Of a stretch of DNA of 64,000 nt, positions 41,587 to 50,693 are shown piece by piece. Positions within the stretch are counted from its first letter, which is position 1. The number at the start of each line of letters is the position of its first letter. Location of the stretch: positions 1-64,000 of the forward strand of contig JBFMAL010000010.1 of NCBI GenBank assembly GCA_040755615.1. Reading direction: 5' to 3'. The DNA comes from DYEP01 sp040755615. GTDB lineage: Bacteria; Bacillota; Sulfobacillia; DUSP01; DYEP01. The position numbers were made by a program, and so were the translations under genes. The notes below the pieces were generated by a model. That model was not told the DNA's origin. It saw nothing but the letters and a program-made list of their open reading frames with translations, and made no database searches.

Positions 41587-42570
41587 ATGAAGCCTCCGCT
41601 GGTCTTGGTTTTCTCCCCGGACGTTACGGGGGAGATGCGGCAATCGCTCATAAGTTGCCTGGCTTCCAGTTTCAGCCTCATTACCCGGCAGGTGGACTCC
41701 CCGGTGTTTGTCGGAGACGACGTGATACCGGGAACCCGGCTGCTGAAGGAACTATGCTTTACATTGGGCCCGTCAGCAATGGAGCCTGACCGACTCAAGA
41801 GCCTTCTTATCACCCGACGCCATCTTGTTGACAGCTGCGGAAACAGGCTGTACGGCTTGTCTGAGCTGGGGGGCAACGTTGGGGTCGTGAGTATTGCCGG
41901 ACTTGATTCCAAGGAGGCCTGCGCTGAGTCTTGGCACGAAGTAGGGCACCTGTGGGGTCTTGACCACTGCCAGGATCCTGCCTGCGCCATGGCTTTTTCC
42001 TCGGGTGAAGCGGGACTGTTGCAGAAAGCCGGCGGCCTTTGCAGAGCGTGTATGAACGAGCTGGAATTCTTCATGGAGCCGGAGGGCGCGCTCGGAGTGA
42101 GCAAGTGTCTGCTTGGAGAGAATTGCAGGTTTGACGGGAAGAACTGCAAGGACCCGGACGTACTGAAGTACGTTCGGGGCAAGAAAGTGGTAGGCATCTG
42201 TCCCGAGGAAATGGGAGGGCTGTCAACCCCCAGGGAGCGGTCAGAAATTGTTTCGGAATATCCGGTACGGGTAGAGACTGCGACAGGGAAAGACGTGACG
42301 GAGGCGTTCAAACAGGGTGCGTTGGCTGCGCTGGACACGCTCATTAATGCGGGCGTAAGACGCTGCATCCTGAAGGAAGGCAGCCCGTCCTGCGGCAGCC
42401 GATTGATTCATTCAGGGAAGTTTGACGGAAAACGTATACCTGGCAGAGGGCTGACGACAAGGCTTCTTGATGAGCATGGGGTTAGAGTTGTGAGCGAAGA
42501 GGCGGTTCGGAGGAGGGGTTACGTTGGCATCGAACAGGCAGAAGATAAGCGACCTGAAGATCGGGGATAA
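41587..42570 (+). CDS. Archaemetzincin-like metalloprotease fused to DUF523 (TudS-like) domain
   Basis: This 327-residue two-part protein has an archaemetzincin motif at residues 117-155: H117-E-V-G-H121, then G124, C128, C133, M135 and a CRAC pair at 152-155. This matches HExxHxxGx3Cx4CxM...CxxC, with the catalytic Glu118 present. Residues about 172-305 are a DUF523 domain: KCLLGENC (Cys174), CPEEMGG (Cys205, Glu207), SPSCGS (Cys269) and GKDVT. DUF523 includes the 4Fe-4S thiouracil desulfidase TudS, and the three cluster cysteines are in place. I know of no such fusion. The ATG at 41587 has GTG and TTG just upstream as alternatives. The end overlaps the YhaM-like gene by 47 bases. Confidence 0.8.
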   Translation: MKPPLVLVFSPDVTGEMRQSLISCLASSFSLITRQVDSPVFVGDDVIPGTRLLKELCFTLGPSAMEPDRLKSLLITRRHLVDSCGNRLYGLSELGGNVGVVSIAGLDSKEACAESWHEVGHLWGLDHCQDPACAMAFSSGEAGLLQKAGGLCRACMNELEFFMEPEGALGVSKCLLGENCRFDGKNCKDPDVLKYVRGKKVVGICPEEMGGLSTPRERSEIVSEYPVRVETATGKDVTEAFKQGALAALDTLINAGVRRCILKEGSPSCGSRLIHSGKFDGKRIPGRGLTTRLLDEHGVRVVSEEAVRRRGYVGIEQAEDKRPEDRG

Positions 42571-43519
42571 AGTCCGATCAGTTTTTGCCGTAAGCCAGAT
42601 CAATCTTGCCCCGTACAATACACCGAGTCGTGCGGGAGAGTATTATCTACGGTTGGTGCTGGTGGACGCTTCGGGGTCCCTTGAAGCGAGGCTCTGGGAT
42701 GGCGCGCAGGAGGCATACAGACAGTTGTCCGTAGATGACTACGTGTATGTCGAGGGGCAGGTCGTGGGATTTCGGGGATTGCAGCTGAACATATCTTCGT
42801 TCAGGAAGCAGGCACCGGAGGAAGTCGATCTGGCGGAGTTTCAACCGTGTTCGTCAGTGCCTGCAGACGCACTTTTGCACGATTTTCTGACTTGCGTGGA
42901 GTCCGTAGCGGATCCTCACCTGGCTGCATTGCTTGGGGCGTTCGCTAATGACGATTCCTTCAGGAACCTTCTCCTCCGGGCACCCGGCGGCAGACTTGTA
43001 CACCATGCGTACTCGGGGGGCTTGCTTGAGCATACGCTCGAAGTGGTGAGCATTGCGCGGGCTCTCTGCCGGCTGTACCCATCCATCGCTGACCCCGATC
43101 TACTTTTGACCTGCGCTCTTTTGCACGATATAGGGAAGGTCAAGGAGTATAACGTATTCTCACCCTCCTTTAACCCGACAGACGCCGGTCGCCTGCTCGG
43201 CCACATCGTATTGGGCCACAGCATGGTAGTGGAGAAGATTGAGGCGATAGCCGGATTTCCGCCCGTTCTCAAAATGGAAGTGGAACACGCAATCCTGACC
43301 CACCATGGTCAGAGGGAGTGGGGTTCCCCGGAAGTACCCAAGACCGCCACTGCTTTCTTGGTGTTTCACGCGGACCTCGTCAGTGCCCGCTGCAACCAAT
43401 TTTCTGCCCTGGTTTCAGGGCATGTGTCAGACAGCCCCTGGACCCACTATGACAAATACCTGGAAAGGCATGTATTCATTCCATCGCTGGTAAAAGGGTT
43501 TGATAATTGGGAGGATTGA
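42524..43519 (+). CDS. YhaM-type 3'-5' exoribonuclease (OB fold plus HD domain)
   Basis: This 331-residue protein has an N-terminal OB fold (about residues 8-100) for nucleic-acid binding and an HD phosphohydrolase domain (about 155-300) with HHAYSGGLLEHTLEV, LLHDIGKVKEY, HIVLGHSM and ILTHHG. The architecture matches YhaM of Bacillus subtilis, a 3'-5' exonuclease. The start is TTG at 42524, inside the end of the preceding gene and behind GGAGGGG, so the two genes are probably translationally coupled. Confidence 0.88.
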   Translation: MASNRQKISDLKIGDKVRSVFAVSQINLAPYNTPSRAGEYYLRLVLVDASGSLEARLWDGAQEAYRQLSVDDYVYVEGQVVGFRGLQLNISSFRKQAPEEVDLAEFQPCSSVPADALLHDFLTCVESVADPHLAALLGAFANDDSFRNLLLRAPGGRLVHHAYSGGLLEHTLEVVSIARALCRLYPSIADPDLLLTCALLHDIGKVKEYNVFSPSFNPTDAGRLLGHIVLGHSMVVEKIEAIAGFPPVLKMEVEHAILTHHGQREWGSPEVPKTATAFLVFHADLVSARCNQFSALVSGHVSDSPWTHYDKYLERHVFIPSLVKGFDNWED

Positions 43520-43685
43520 CTGCTTAAGGGAATGAAGGAATCTAACGGTTACAGGTAGAATACACACAAGTACTGTTGGGCTTTGGCCGGTAAGCTCCCC
43601 GGTTGCTTGCTGCGCCCGGGGAGGAATAGCCGACAAAAGAACCCGGTCGAAAGGCCCAAAAAACAAACAAGGGGGTAAAGACTGA

Positions 43686-45320
43686 ATGTTCAGCCGCAAG
43701 TGGATCCTTCCAGTGGTACTGATGGTCACCCTGGCAATGCTGCTGAGCGCCTGCGGGCAGAAGCCTGCAACGCCGCCGCCGCCGGAAAAGCCGGCAGAAG
43801 TTGCGGAAGAGAAGAAGCCGTCGGGAATAGTCAGGGTGGGCTCCATCGGTGACGCCCAGAACCTGATTCCCATCCTCGTGACTGACTCGGCCTCTGCAGA
43901 CATAGTATCCTGGCTGTTTTCGCCTCTCTTGACGACACACAGCAAGACCCTGGAACCCACTCCTGAAATTGCAGAGAAGTGGGATATCTCTCCCGACAAT
44001 TTGGTCTACACGTTTTATCTGAACAAGAATGCCAAATGGTCTGATGGGAAACCCATCACCACAAAAGACGTGGCGTTCACCATTGAGGCGATCTGCCATC
44101 CTGAGTCTCCGAGCGACTGGTTCTCTGACTTCTCCCGGATCAAGGGAGCGAGAGCCTTCAAGGATGGTAAGGCTGACAAGATTGAAGGTCTTAAGATCAT
44201 TGATGATCATACCATCGAGGTCACACTCGAGGAGGTCTACGCTCCGTTCATCCTGAGCATGGCCTTTGCGCCCATGCCTGCTCACGTGTATGAAGGCGCG
44301 TCGATCAAGGACCTGAAGACCCACCCGCAGAACTCCAAGCCGACAGTGACAAGCGGACCGTTTGTGCTTGAGGAGTGGGCGAGGGACCAGTATATCATGG
44401 TCAAGGCCAACCCCAACTTCTGGGGAGAAGGACCGGGCCTCGAGAGAATCATCTACCGCATCATCCCCGATCAGACTGCGGAGGTCATCGAGCTTCGTAC
44501 GGGAGGCCTGGACCTGATCCCCACTGCAGTGAAGATCGAGGAAGTACCTGAACTGCAGAAAAGCCCGTTCCTTGAGGTCGTTACCAACCAGCGCCTCGTA
44601 TATGACTATATAGGTTTCAACATGAAGAAAGAAGGCCCGCTCAAGGATAAGAGAGTCCGTCAGGCGCTTACCATGGTGTTCGATCCGACGCCGCTCGTCA
44701 GGGACGTGCTGAAGGGCTACGGGGTTGTGGTCAACGGGCCGCTTCCTCCGCTGTCCTGGGCGTTTGATCCCGACCTAAAGAGGTTGCAGGGAACCGTTGA
44801 AGAGGCCAAGGCGCTGCTCGCCCAGGCCGGATACCCGAACGGCTTTAAGATGACCCTCTTCACCAACGAGGGGAACGAAGTGCGCGAGAACGCAGGCCTG
44901 CTCTTTAAAGAGGCTGTGGCGAAGCTCGGAGTCGAGGTGGAATTCCAGCCGATGGAATGGGGCGCATTCCTCCAGTTACTGATGGCGCCGGAGCCCACCT
45001 ATGATGCTATGGTTCTCGGCGTTGGAACAGGCGTAGACCCCGACCTGGAGTATTCCTGGCACAGCAAGAGCGCGGGCAACAGGTACGGCTACTCCAACCC
45101 CGAGGTTGATGCACTCATTGAGGAAGGTCTGCGTGTGACTGATCTGGCCAAACGTAAGGAGATCTATCAAAAGGCGCAAAGAATCCTTGTCGACGACGCA
45201 CCGTTCATCTTCCTGTATGTACGCGAAGCGTTGCACGCAAAGAACAAGAACTTCCAGGGGTTTGACCCGCACCCCAGCACACCCATGTACAGGGTTGACA
45301 GGTGGCACAGAGTCGACTGA
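43686..45320 (+). CDS. Peptide/nickel-type ABC transporter substrate-binding lipoprotein
   Basis: This 544-residue family-5 solute-binding protein has a lipoprotein signal peptide with lipobox LLSAC (Cys23) and a proline-rich linker (TPPPPEKP). Typical SBP_bac_5 segments follow, such as WSDGKPITTKDVAFTIEA, TSGPFVLEEWARDQYI and DKRVRQALTMVFD. It binds oligopeptides or similar ligands outside the membrane for the permeases encoded next. The start is ATG behind AAGGGGGTAAAGACTGA. A strong hairpin separates it from the permease genes. Confidence 0.92.
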   Translation: MFSRKWILPVVLMVTLAMLLSACGQKPATPPPPEKPAEVAEEKKPSGIVRVGSIGDAQNLIPILVTDSASADIVSWLFSPLLTTHSKTLEPTPEIAEKWDISPDNLVYTFYLNKNAKWSDGKPITTKDVAFTIEAICHPESPSDWFSDFSRIKGARAFKDGKADKIEGLKIIDDHTIEVTLEEVYAPFILSMAFAPMPAHVYEGASIKDLKTHPQNSKPTVTSGPFVLEEWARDQYIMVKANPNFWGEGPGLERIIYRIIPDQTAEVIELRTGGLDLIPTAVKIEEVPELQKSPFLEVVTNQRLVYDYIGFNMKKEGPLKDKRVRQALTMVFDPTPLVRDVLKGYGVVVNGPLPPLSWAFDPDLKRLQGTVEEAKALLAQAGYPNGFKMTLFTNEGNEVRENAGLLFKEAVAKLGVEVEFQPMEWGAFLQLLMAPEPTYDAMVLGVGTGVDPDLEYSWHSKSAGNRYGYSNPEVDALIEEGLRVTDLAKRKEIYQKAQRILVDDAPFIFLYVREALHAKNKNFQGFDPHPSTPMYRVDRWHRVD

Positions 45321-45330
45321 GCGAAAATTA

Positions 45331-45375
45331 AAACGGGTTTGTGTGGCTCATCTAGGGGCCACACAAACCCATTTT
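45331..45375 (+). terminator. Intercistronic hairpin between binding-protein and permease genes
   Basis: GGGTTTGTGTGGC (45335-45347) pairs perfectly with GCCACACAAACCC (45358-45370) around a 10-base loop, extended by AAA/TTT pairing and followed by ATTTTG. It probably acts as a partial terminator or RNA-stabilising element that keeps binding-protein levels above permease levels. Confidence 0.8.
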
Positions 45376-45424
45376 GCTGTTCAGCCGGCCATGGCAAATA
45401 ATGGCAAAGAGGGAGTGGCGGCTC

Positions 45425-46378
45425 TTGAGGAAGTATCTTGTGCGCCGTGTGCTGCAGGCTCTACCCATACTGTTAGGCATTACCCTCATTTCCTTTTTCA
45501 TTATTCACCTCGCACCGGGCGATCCTCTAGCCATGGATATCGAAGGTACAAAGATCAGCCCGGAAGCCATACAGATACGTCGGGAGCAGATGAACCTCGA
45601 CAAGCCTATTCCCGTACAGTACTGGATCTGGGTCAAAGGCTTAGTAAGAGGTGATTTCGGCTGGTCGTTTCAAGACGGCCGGCCCATTGTGGAGCATCTG
45701 AAGGAGCGCATACCCATCACCCTTCTTATTATGGGGATTCCTATGCTTATAGCGGTTTTGGTTTCAATACCGCTAGGTATTATCTCTGCCACGCGGCAAT
45801 ATTCTCTCGCGGACCAGTGTGCTACGGTCTTTGCTTTCCTTGGCATCTCCATTCCGAACTTTTGGTTCGGCATAGTCCTCATGATGATCTTCTCATTGTG
45901 GCTCGGATGGTTACCCGCGACCGGGCTTAAGACCATCGGGGCGCCCTTTTCCATTGCTGACCGGGCCAAATACCTAATTATGCCTACAATAGTCCTGGCA
46001 ACCGGCCAGATGGCGAGCTTGGTCCGGTATGTCCGGTCCAGCATGCTGGAAGTCATCCGGCAGGATTACGTTAGGACAGCGCGGGCCAAGGGCGTGTCCG
46101 AACGGCTCGTCATATACAAGCACGCGCTCAAGAATGCTATGATTCCTGTTGTGACCATCCTTGCGCTGATGATGCCAGGACTCCTGGGCGGCGCCCTGAT
46201 GACAGAAAACGTGTTTGCACTTCCGGGGATGGGGAGATGGACGGTTCGGGCGGTGTTTTATCGCGACTACCCGGCCGTCATGGCGTCGCTTACCGTAAGC
46301 TCTGTTATGATTGTTGCGTTTAACCTAATTGCAGATATTCTCTACGGGTTTCTCGACCCCAGGATAAAGTACGACTGA
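45425..46378 (+). CDS. ABC transporter permease (DppB/OppB-like)
   Basis: This permease of about 317 residues has six membrane helices. The N-terminus RKYLVRRVLQALPILLG and the ATPase-docking EAA loop around RTARAKGVSERLVIYKHALKNA are typical of DppB. TTG at 45425 places the start at the conserved N-terminus. ATG 45401 and an upstream start at 45374 add residues unlike the family, the latter beginning inside the hairpin tail. It pairs with the DppC-like gene downstream. Confidence 0.9.
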   Translation: MRKYLVRRVLQALPILLGITLISFFIIHLAPGDPLAMDIEGTKISPEAIQIRREQMNLDKPIPVQYWIWVKGLVRGDFGWSFQDGRPIVEHLKERIPITLLIMGIPMLIAVLVSIPLGIISATRQYSLADQCATVFAFLGISIPNFWFGIVLMMIFSLWLGWLPATGLKTIGAPFSIADRAKYLIMPTIVLATGQMASLVRYVRSSMLEVIRQDYVRTARAKGVSERLVIYKHALKNAMIPVVTILALMMPGLLGGALMTENVFALPGMGRWTVRAVFYRDYPAVMASLTVSSVMIVAFNLIADILYGFLDPRIKYD

Positions 46379-46397
46379 TAAGTCTCGGCGGGAAGGA

Positions 46398-47306
46398 GTG
46401 AGTGCGTTGACGGAGAAACAAAAGTCTGCCTCAAGAAACGTGGGGTATGAGCAGACCGTAGAGATAGAGTCCTTTTTGAAGATCGTCATACGAAGGTTCA
46501 AGAAGAACAGGCTGGCGATGCTCGGAGCCGTAGTAGTCATTTTCCTTTACCTGGTGGCAGTGTTTGCGCCTTTTATCGCCACACACGACCCGAACGCGAC
46601 GAATACCATTATGAGGCTGAAACCTCCGAGCAGGGAGAACTACTTTGGCACAGACAGGCTTGGACGGGATGTATTCAGCAGGGTGGTGTATGGCTCGCGC
46701 ATTTCTCTATCAGTGGGGCTTGTTGCTGTGGGCATTGCCGTCACCATCGGTACGCTCATAGGGTCTGTCTCCGGTTATTATGGCGGTACGGTGGACAACG
46801 TGCTCATGAGGTTCACTGACATTATGATGTCCATCCCCACGCTGTTCCTTGTCATCACCATAGTCGCAATGTTCGGCGGAAACATTTGGTATACCATGCT
46901 TGCCATAGGCCTTACGGGCTGGACGGGCGTGGCGCGCCTGGTCCGTGGGTCCTTTCTCTCGCTGAAGGAGCAGGAGTTTGCAGAGGCATGCAGGGCGATC
47001 GGTGCCAGCGACTTCCGAATCATGTTCCGGCACCTTCTTCCCAACGCCATGGCGCCCATCATAGTAGCGGCTACACTGGGTGTGGCCAGCGCCATCCTGA
47101 CGGAGACTTCTCTCAGCTACCTGGGCCTTGGAGTGCAGCCACCCACACCCACATGGGGGAACATTCTACGCGAGGGTTACCAGTACATCAAGTACGCGTG
47201 GTGGTACGGCACGTTTCCGGGTATTGCCATCTTCATCACTATGATGGCCTTTAACATGCTGGGCGACGGACTCAGGGATGCGCTTGATCCAAGATTGAAG
47301 GAATAA
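46398..47306 (+). CDS. ABC transporter permease (DppC/OppC-like)
   Basis: This 302-residue permease has an N-terminal helix (about 35-55) and a five-helix core. The EAA loop reads EACRAIGASDFRIMFRHLLP. Other DppC segments are FGTDRLGRDVFSRVVYGSRI and LSYLGLGVQPPTPTWG. GTG 46398 is the first start, but TTG 46407 is better spaced from GGAAGGAG. No ATPase genes (DppD/DppF) follow, and the operon ends at a terminator, so the importer must borrow ATPases encoded elsewhere. Confidence 0.9.
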   Translation: MSALTEKQKSASRNVGYEQTVEIESFLKIVIRRFKKNRLAMLGAVVVIFLYLVAVFAPFIATHDPNATNTIMRLKPPSRENYFGTDRLGRDVFSRVVYGSRISLSVGLVAVGIAVTIGTLIGSVSGYYGGTVDNVLMRFTDIMMSIPTLFLVITIVAMFGGNIWYTMLAIGLTGWTGVARLVRGSFLSLKEQEFAEACRAIGASDFRIMFRHLLPNAMAPIIVAATLGVASAILTETSLSYLGLGVQPPTPTWGNILREGYQYIKYAWWYGTFPGIAIFITMMAFNMLGDGLRDALDPRLKE

Positions 47307-47334
47307 TTACACAGAAGCTAGCATTGCGTTATTC

Positions 47335-47368
47335 AACGGCCCTCGACCAATGGGCCGTTTAAATTTTG
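47335..47368 (+). terminator. Terminator after permease operon
   Basis: AACGGCCC pairs with GGGCCGTT over 8 base pairs around a 9-base loop, followed by TTAAATTTTG. Confidence 0.75.
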
Positions 47369-47396
47369 CGACTTCTCCCTGTGCGGCAACTTTTGC

Positions 47397-47425
47397 TTGC
47401 ATATTCATACAGTCACGCTTATAAT
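47397..47425 (+). promoter_or_regulatory. Sigma-A promoter of argGH
   Basis: TTGCAT (47397-47402) and a perfect TATAAT (47420-47425) are 17 bases apart, placing the start near 47432 and leaving a leader of about 35 bases before argG. Confidence 0.75.
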
Positions 47426-47467
47426 ATGTACTATCACTGATCCAACACATAAAGAGGAGGCCGCATC

Positions 47468-48700
47468 ATGGGTAAGGTCGTCTTAGCGTATTCGGGAGGA
47501 CTTGATACGTCTGTCTGTATTAAGTGGCTCGAGGACAAGTACGGGATGGAAGTCATCGCGCTCACCGCGGATGTTGGTGAGGGCAAAGACCTCGAGCTGA
47601 TCAGGCAGAAAGCGCTGCAGGTGGGCGCCACCAGGTGCCACGTTGTAGACGCCAAGGCCGACCTGGCGAAGAACTACATCGCTCCCAGCCTCAAGGCCAA
47701 TGCGCTCTACCAGAATGTGTATCCGCTGGCTTCAGCTCTGTCAAGGCCCCTGATCTCCAGACTCCTCGTCCAGGTGGCTGAAATGGAAGGCGCCTCCGCC
47801 GTCGCCCACGGGTGCACAGGCAAGGGTAACGACCAGGTGCGATTTGACGTTTCGGTATCAGCGCTCAACCCAAGGCTGAAGGTGATTGCTCCCGTGCGGG
47901 AATGGCCCATGTCCAGGGAGGAAGAGATAGAGTATGCTCGTGAGAAGGGAATTCCTGTGCCCGTCGGCAAGAAGAATCCATACAGCATTGACGAAAATCT
48001 ATGGGGCCGGAGTATAGAGTGCGGCGTCCTGGAGGACCCGTGGATGGAGCCTCCATCCGAGGTGTATAAGTGGACTGTGGACGTGGATAAGGCACCGAAT
48101 ACTCCAGAGTATGTCGAGATCGGATTTGAGAAAGGGCTGCCCGTCAGCTTAAACGGCGAGCCCTACGACCTGGTGGAACTCATCTCTGAGCTGCAGGCCA
48201 TCGGCGGAGCACACGGCGTAGGGCGTATCGACCACATCGAAGACCGCCTGGTTGGGATAAAGTCCAGGGAAGTCTATGAGGCTCCGGCCGCCACCATTCT
48301 CATTAATGCGCACAGACAGCTGGAGAATTTCACGCTGCCGAGAGAGGTACTTCAGTTCAAGCCTGCGGTGGAGCAGAAATTCTCGGAGCTCGTCTATTTT
48401 GGCCTATGGTATTCCCCGTTGAAGCAGGCCATTGACGCGTTCATTGACTCTACACAGCAGGTCGTGACGGGTACCATCCGGGTAAAGCTCTTCAAGGGCA
48501 CGTGCACGGTAGTGGGCCGCAAGTCGCCGCATGCGATGTACGACCTGTCGCTAGCCACTTACGACAAGCACGATGTGTTCGATCACAAGGCGGCAAAAGG
48601 GTTCATTGACCTGTGGGGGCTCCCCACGAAGGTGTTCGCTTCGATCCATGACAACAAGGGAAAAATGAGTCAGGAGATGCAGATCGCGGGAGGTAAATAG
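47468..48700 (+). CDS. argG: Argininosuccinate synthase
   Basis: This 410-residue enzyme condenses citrulline and aspartate using ATP. The N-terminal PP-loop AYSGGLDTSV and the segments HGCTGKGNDQVRFD and SIDENLWGRSIECG are standard. It leads an argG-argH unit with its own promoter and follows AAGAGGAGG. Citrulline would come from the ornithine carbamoyltransferase encoded at 21.7 kb. Confidence 0.97.
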   Translation: MGKVVLAYSGGLDTSVCIKWLEDKYGMEVIALTADVGEGKDLELIRQKALQVGATRCHVVDAKADLAKNYIAPSLKANALYQNVYPLASALSRPLISRLLVQVAEMEGASAVAHGCTGKGNDQVRFDVSVSALNPRLKVIAPVREWPMSREEEIEYAREKGIPVPVGKKNPYSIDENLWGRSIECGVLEDPWMEPPSEVYKWTVDVDKAPNTPEYVEIGFEKGLPVSLNGEPYDLVELISELQAIGGAHGVGRIDHIEDRLVGIKSREVYEAPAATILINAHRQLENFTLPREVLQFKPAVEQKFSELVYFGLWYSPLKQAIDAFIDSTQQVVTGTIRVKLFKGTCTVVGRKSPHAMYDLSLATYDKHDVFDHKAAKGFIDLWGLPTKVFASIHDNKGKMSQEMQIAGGK

Positions 48701-48702
48701 AG

Positions 48703-50082
48703 TTGTCCAAACTATGGGGCGGACGCTTTTCTGCAGACGGTGGCCAGAGAGCGGAGGAGTTCACCTCCTCCCTTTCTTTTGACAAAAGGCTCTACAGGCA
48801 GGACATCCAGGGGAGCGAAGCTCACGCGAGGATGCTTGCACGGCAGGGCATTATATCGGAAGAGGAGTGCGCGCTCATCATCGGCGGGCTGAGACAATGC
48901 CTCTCAGAGATCGAGCGCGGAGAATTTCCTTTCAGGCAGGAGTTTGAGGATATACACCTGAACATTGAGCAACGACTTACAGAGATCATAGGACCTGCAG
49001 GCAGAAAGCTTCATACAGGCAGGAGCAGGAACGACCAGGTGACGCTGGACATGCACCTTTATATCCGTTCCGAGTGCCAGGAAGTCCTGCTGCGTTTACG
49101 TTCATTGCAGCAAGCGCTGGTGGACAGGGCGGCGGAACACCTGGGAGTGATTATGCCTGGATTTACCCATTTCCAGCACGCACAGCCTGTCCTCTTTTCC
49201 CATTACCTTATGGCCTACTTCTGGATGTTTCAACGGGACGCAGAGAGACTTGCTTTCTGTCTTAACCAGGTGGATCGACTCCCTCTCGGCGCGGCTGCAC
49301 TGGCAGGCACTACCTACCCGCTGGACCCATCCAGTGTTGCCAGGGAACTTGGGTTCACAAGGCTTTACGACAACAGCATTGATGCGGTGTCGGATCGCGA
49401 CTATCTACTTGAATTCCTGTTTTCCGCCGCTGTTATGGGAATGCACATGAGCAGGCTGGCGGAGGAACTCGTCGTAGGCTCATCACGAGAGTTTTCCTTC
49501 TACGAAATGGATGACGCGTTTGCGACCGGCTCGAGCATTATGCCACAGAAGAAGAACCCGGATGTATGCGAGCTTTTAAGGGGCAAGTCAGGCAGGCTTA
49601 TTGGCAACCTGGTCTCGCTGCTTGTGGTCTTAAAGGGACTACCTCTCGCATACAACTCGGACATGCAGGAGGACAAGGAAGCAGTCTTCGATAGCGTTGA
49701 TACTGTGAAGGCGTGCCTATCCATGCTTACCGGCGTGATTTCTACGATGAAACTGAACCCGGAGAGGATGCGGGAATCGATGTACCGGGACTTCTGCCTG
49801 GCCACTGAACTCGCGGACTACCTGGCTCAAAAAGGTATTGCGTTCAGGGATGCCCACCATATCGCCGGAAGGGCTGTAGCCTTTGCTGTGAATAAAGGCG
49901 TGGACATCTGGGAACTGACCCTCTCTGAATTAAGGGCGTTTTCGGACGTCATTGACGAGGACGTGTACGATTGCCTGAACTACGAGGTCGCTATACAAAG
50001 GCGCACAACACCAGGAGGTACCTCCAGGGAGAACGTAGAACAACAGATCGCAAAAGCCCGGGCGCTACTTGAGGCGAAGTGA
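48703..50082 (+). CDS. argH: Argininosuccinate lyase
   Basis: This 459-residue member of the fumarase/aspartase superfamily splits argininosuccinate into arginine and fumarate. Landmarks are LWGGRF at the N-terminus, HTGRSRNDQV, TFTHFQHAQP-like GFTHFQHAQP, and the signature GSSIMPQKKNPD. The start is TTG at 48703, two bases after the argG stop, behind GGGAGGTAAATAG. The end overlaps the next gene by 4 bases. Confidence 0.97.
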   Translation: MSKLWGGRFSADGGQRAEEFTSSLSFDKRLYRQDIQGSEAHARMLARQGIISEEECALIIGGLRQCLSEIERGEFPFRQEFEDIHLNIEQRLTEIIGPAGRKLHTGRSRNDQVTLDMHLYIRSECQEVLLRLRSLQQALVDRAAEHLGVIMPGFTHFQHAQPVLFSHYLMAYFWMFQRDAERLAFCLNQVDRLPLGAAALAGTTYPLDPSSVARELGFTRLYDNSIDAVSDRDYLLEFLFSAAVMGMHMSRLAEELVVGSSREFSFYEMDDAFATGSSIMPQKKNPDVCELLRGKSGRLIGNLVSLLVVLKGLPLAYNSDMQEDKEAVFDSVDTVKACLSMLTGVISTMKLNPERMRESMYRDFCLATELADYLAQKGIAFRDAHHIAGRAVAFAVNKGVDIWELTLSELRAFSDVIDEDVYDCLNYEVAIQRRTTPGGTSRENVEQQIAKARALLEAK

Positions 50083-50624
50083 TGGCCCGGCGCCAATGGG
50101 AAAGGGAGGGTAGCTGGGTGGGCGATGGTTCAAGCAGCCGGGACATTGAGCTCTGGCTGGATGACGCAGCTCGACTGTGGCTGGCCCATGATGGGATCTG
50201 GTTCCAGGCGGTCGAAAGCGAGTTCGGGCTTGCCACAGCGATAAAGCTGGACGAAATTGCGATGAAACGCTTTACGGTCATCGAAGCACAACGCATCAAG
50301 AAGCGGCTTGGTCTTGAGCAGGGAGGCGGGCTGAACGTGCTCAGGCGGGCGCTGGAGGCCAGGCTCTACGCCAGGCTTAATGAACAGGTGTTTGAGGAGT
50401 ACGAGGACAGGCTCGTGTTTTCTATGAAGACCTGCCGTGTGCAAGCAGCGAGGAAACGGGCCAATCTACCTGATTTTCCGTGTAAATCGGTGGGTATCAT
50501 TGAATATGAAGAATTTGCAAGAGAAATTGATCCTCGTATAAAGACTCGTTGCCTGTCGTGCCCTCCGGAGAGATCCGATATGAATGTATGGTGCAAATGG
50601 GAGTTTATACTCGATGGCTCCTGA
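50079..50624 (+). CDS. DUF6125-like cysteine-containing protein
   Basis: This 181-residue soluble protein is of the DUF6125 type. An N-terminal segment WLAHDGIWFQAVESEFGL is followed by a Cys-rich C-terminal half with MKTCRVQAARKRANLPDFPC, IDPRIKTRCLSCPP and WCKWEF. The arrangement recalls L-2-amino-thiazoline-4-carboxylate hydrolase-like proteins, but no function is established. The ATGATG start overlaps the argH stop, so it is translated with the arginine genes. Confidence 0.6.
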   Translation: MMARRQWEREGSWVGDGSSSRDIELWLDDAARLWLAHDGIWFQAVESEFGLATAIKLDEIAMKRFTVIEAQRIKKRLGLEQGGGLNVLRRALEARLYARLNEQVFEEYEDRLVFSMKTCRVQAARKRANLPDFPCKSVGIIEYEEFAREIDPRIKTRCLSCPPERSDMNVWCKWEFILDGS

Positions 50625-50693
50625 GCTTGGCACAAATAATCAGCTCTGTTTGAGAGACAATAATGCTAAAGCAGTATTCTTGGAGGTGATATT

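Noticed and set aside
47395..47415. ARG box overlapping the argG promoter
   Set aside because: TGCATATTCA has one good half site but the half-site spacing is 4 bases too short for an ARG box.
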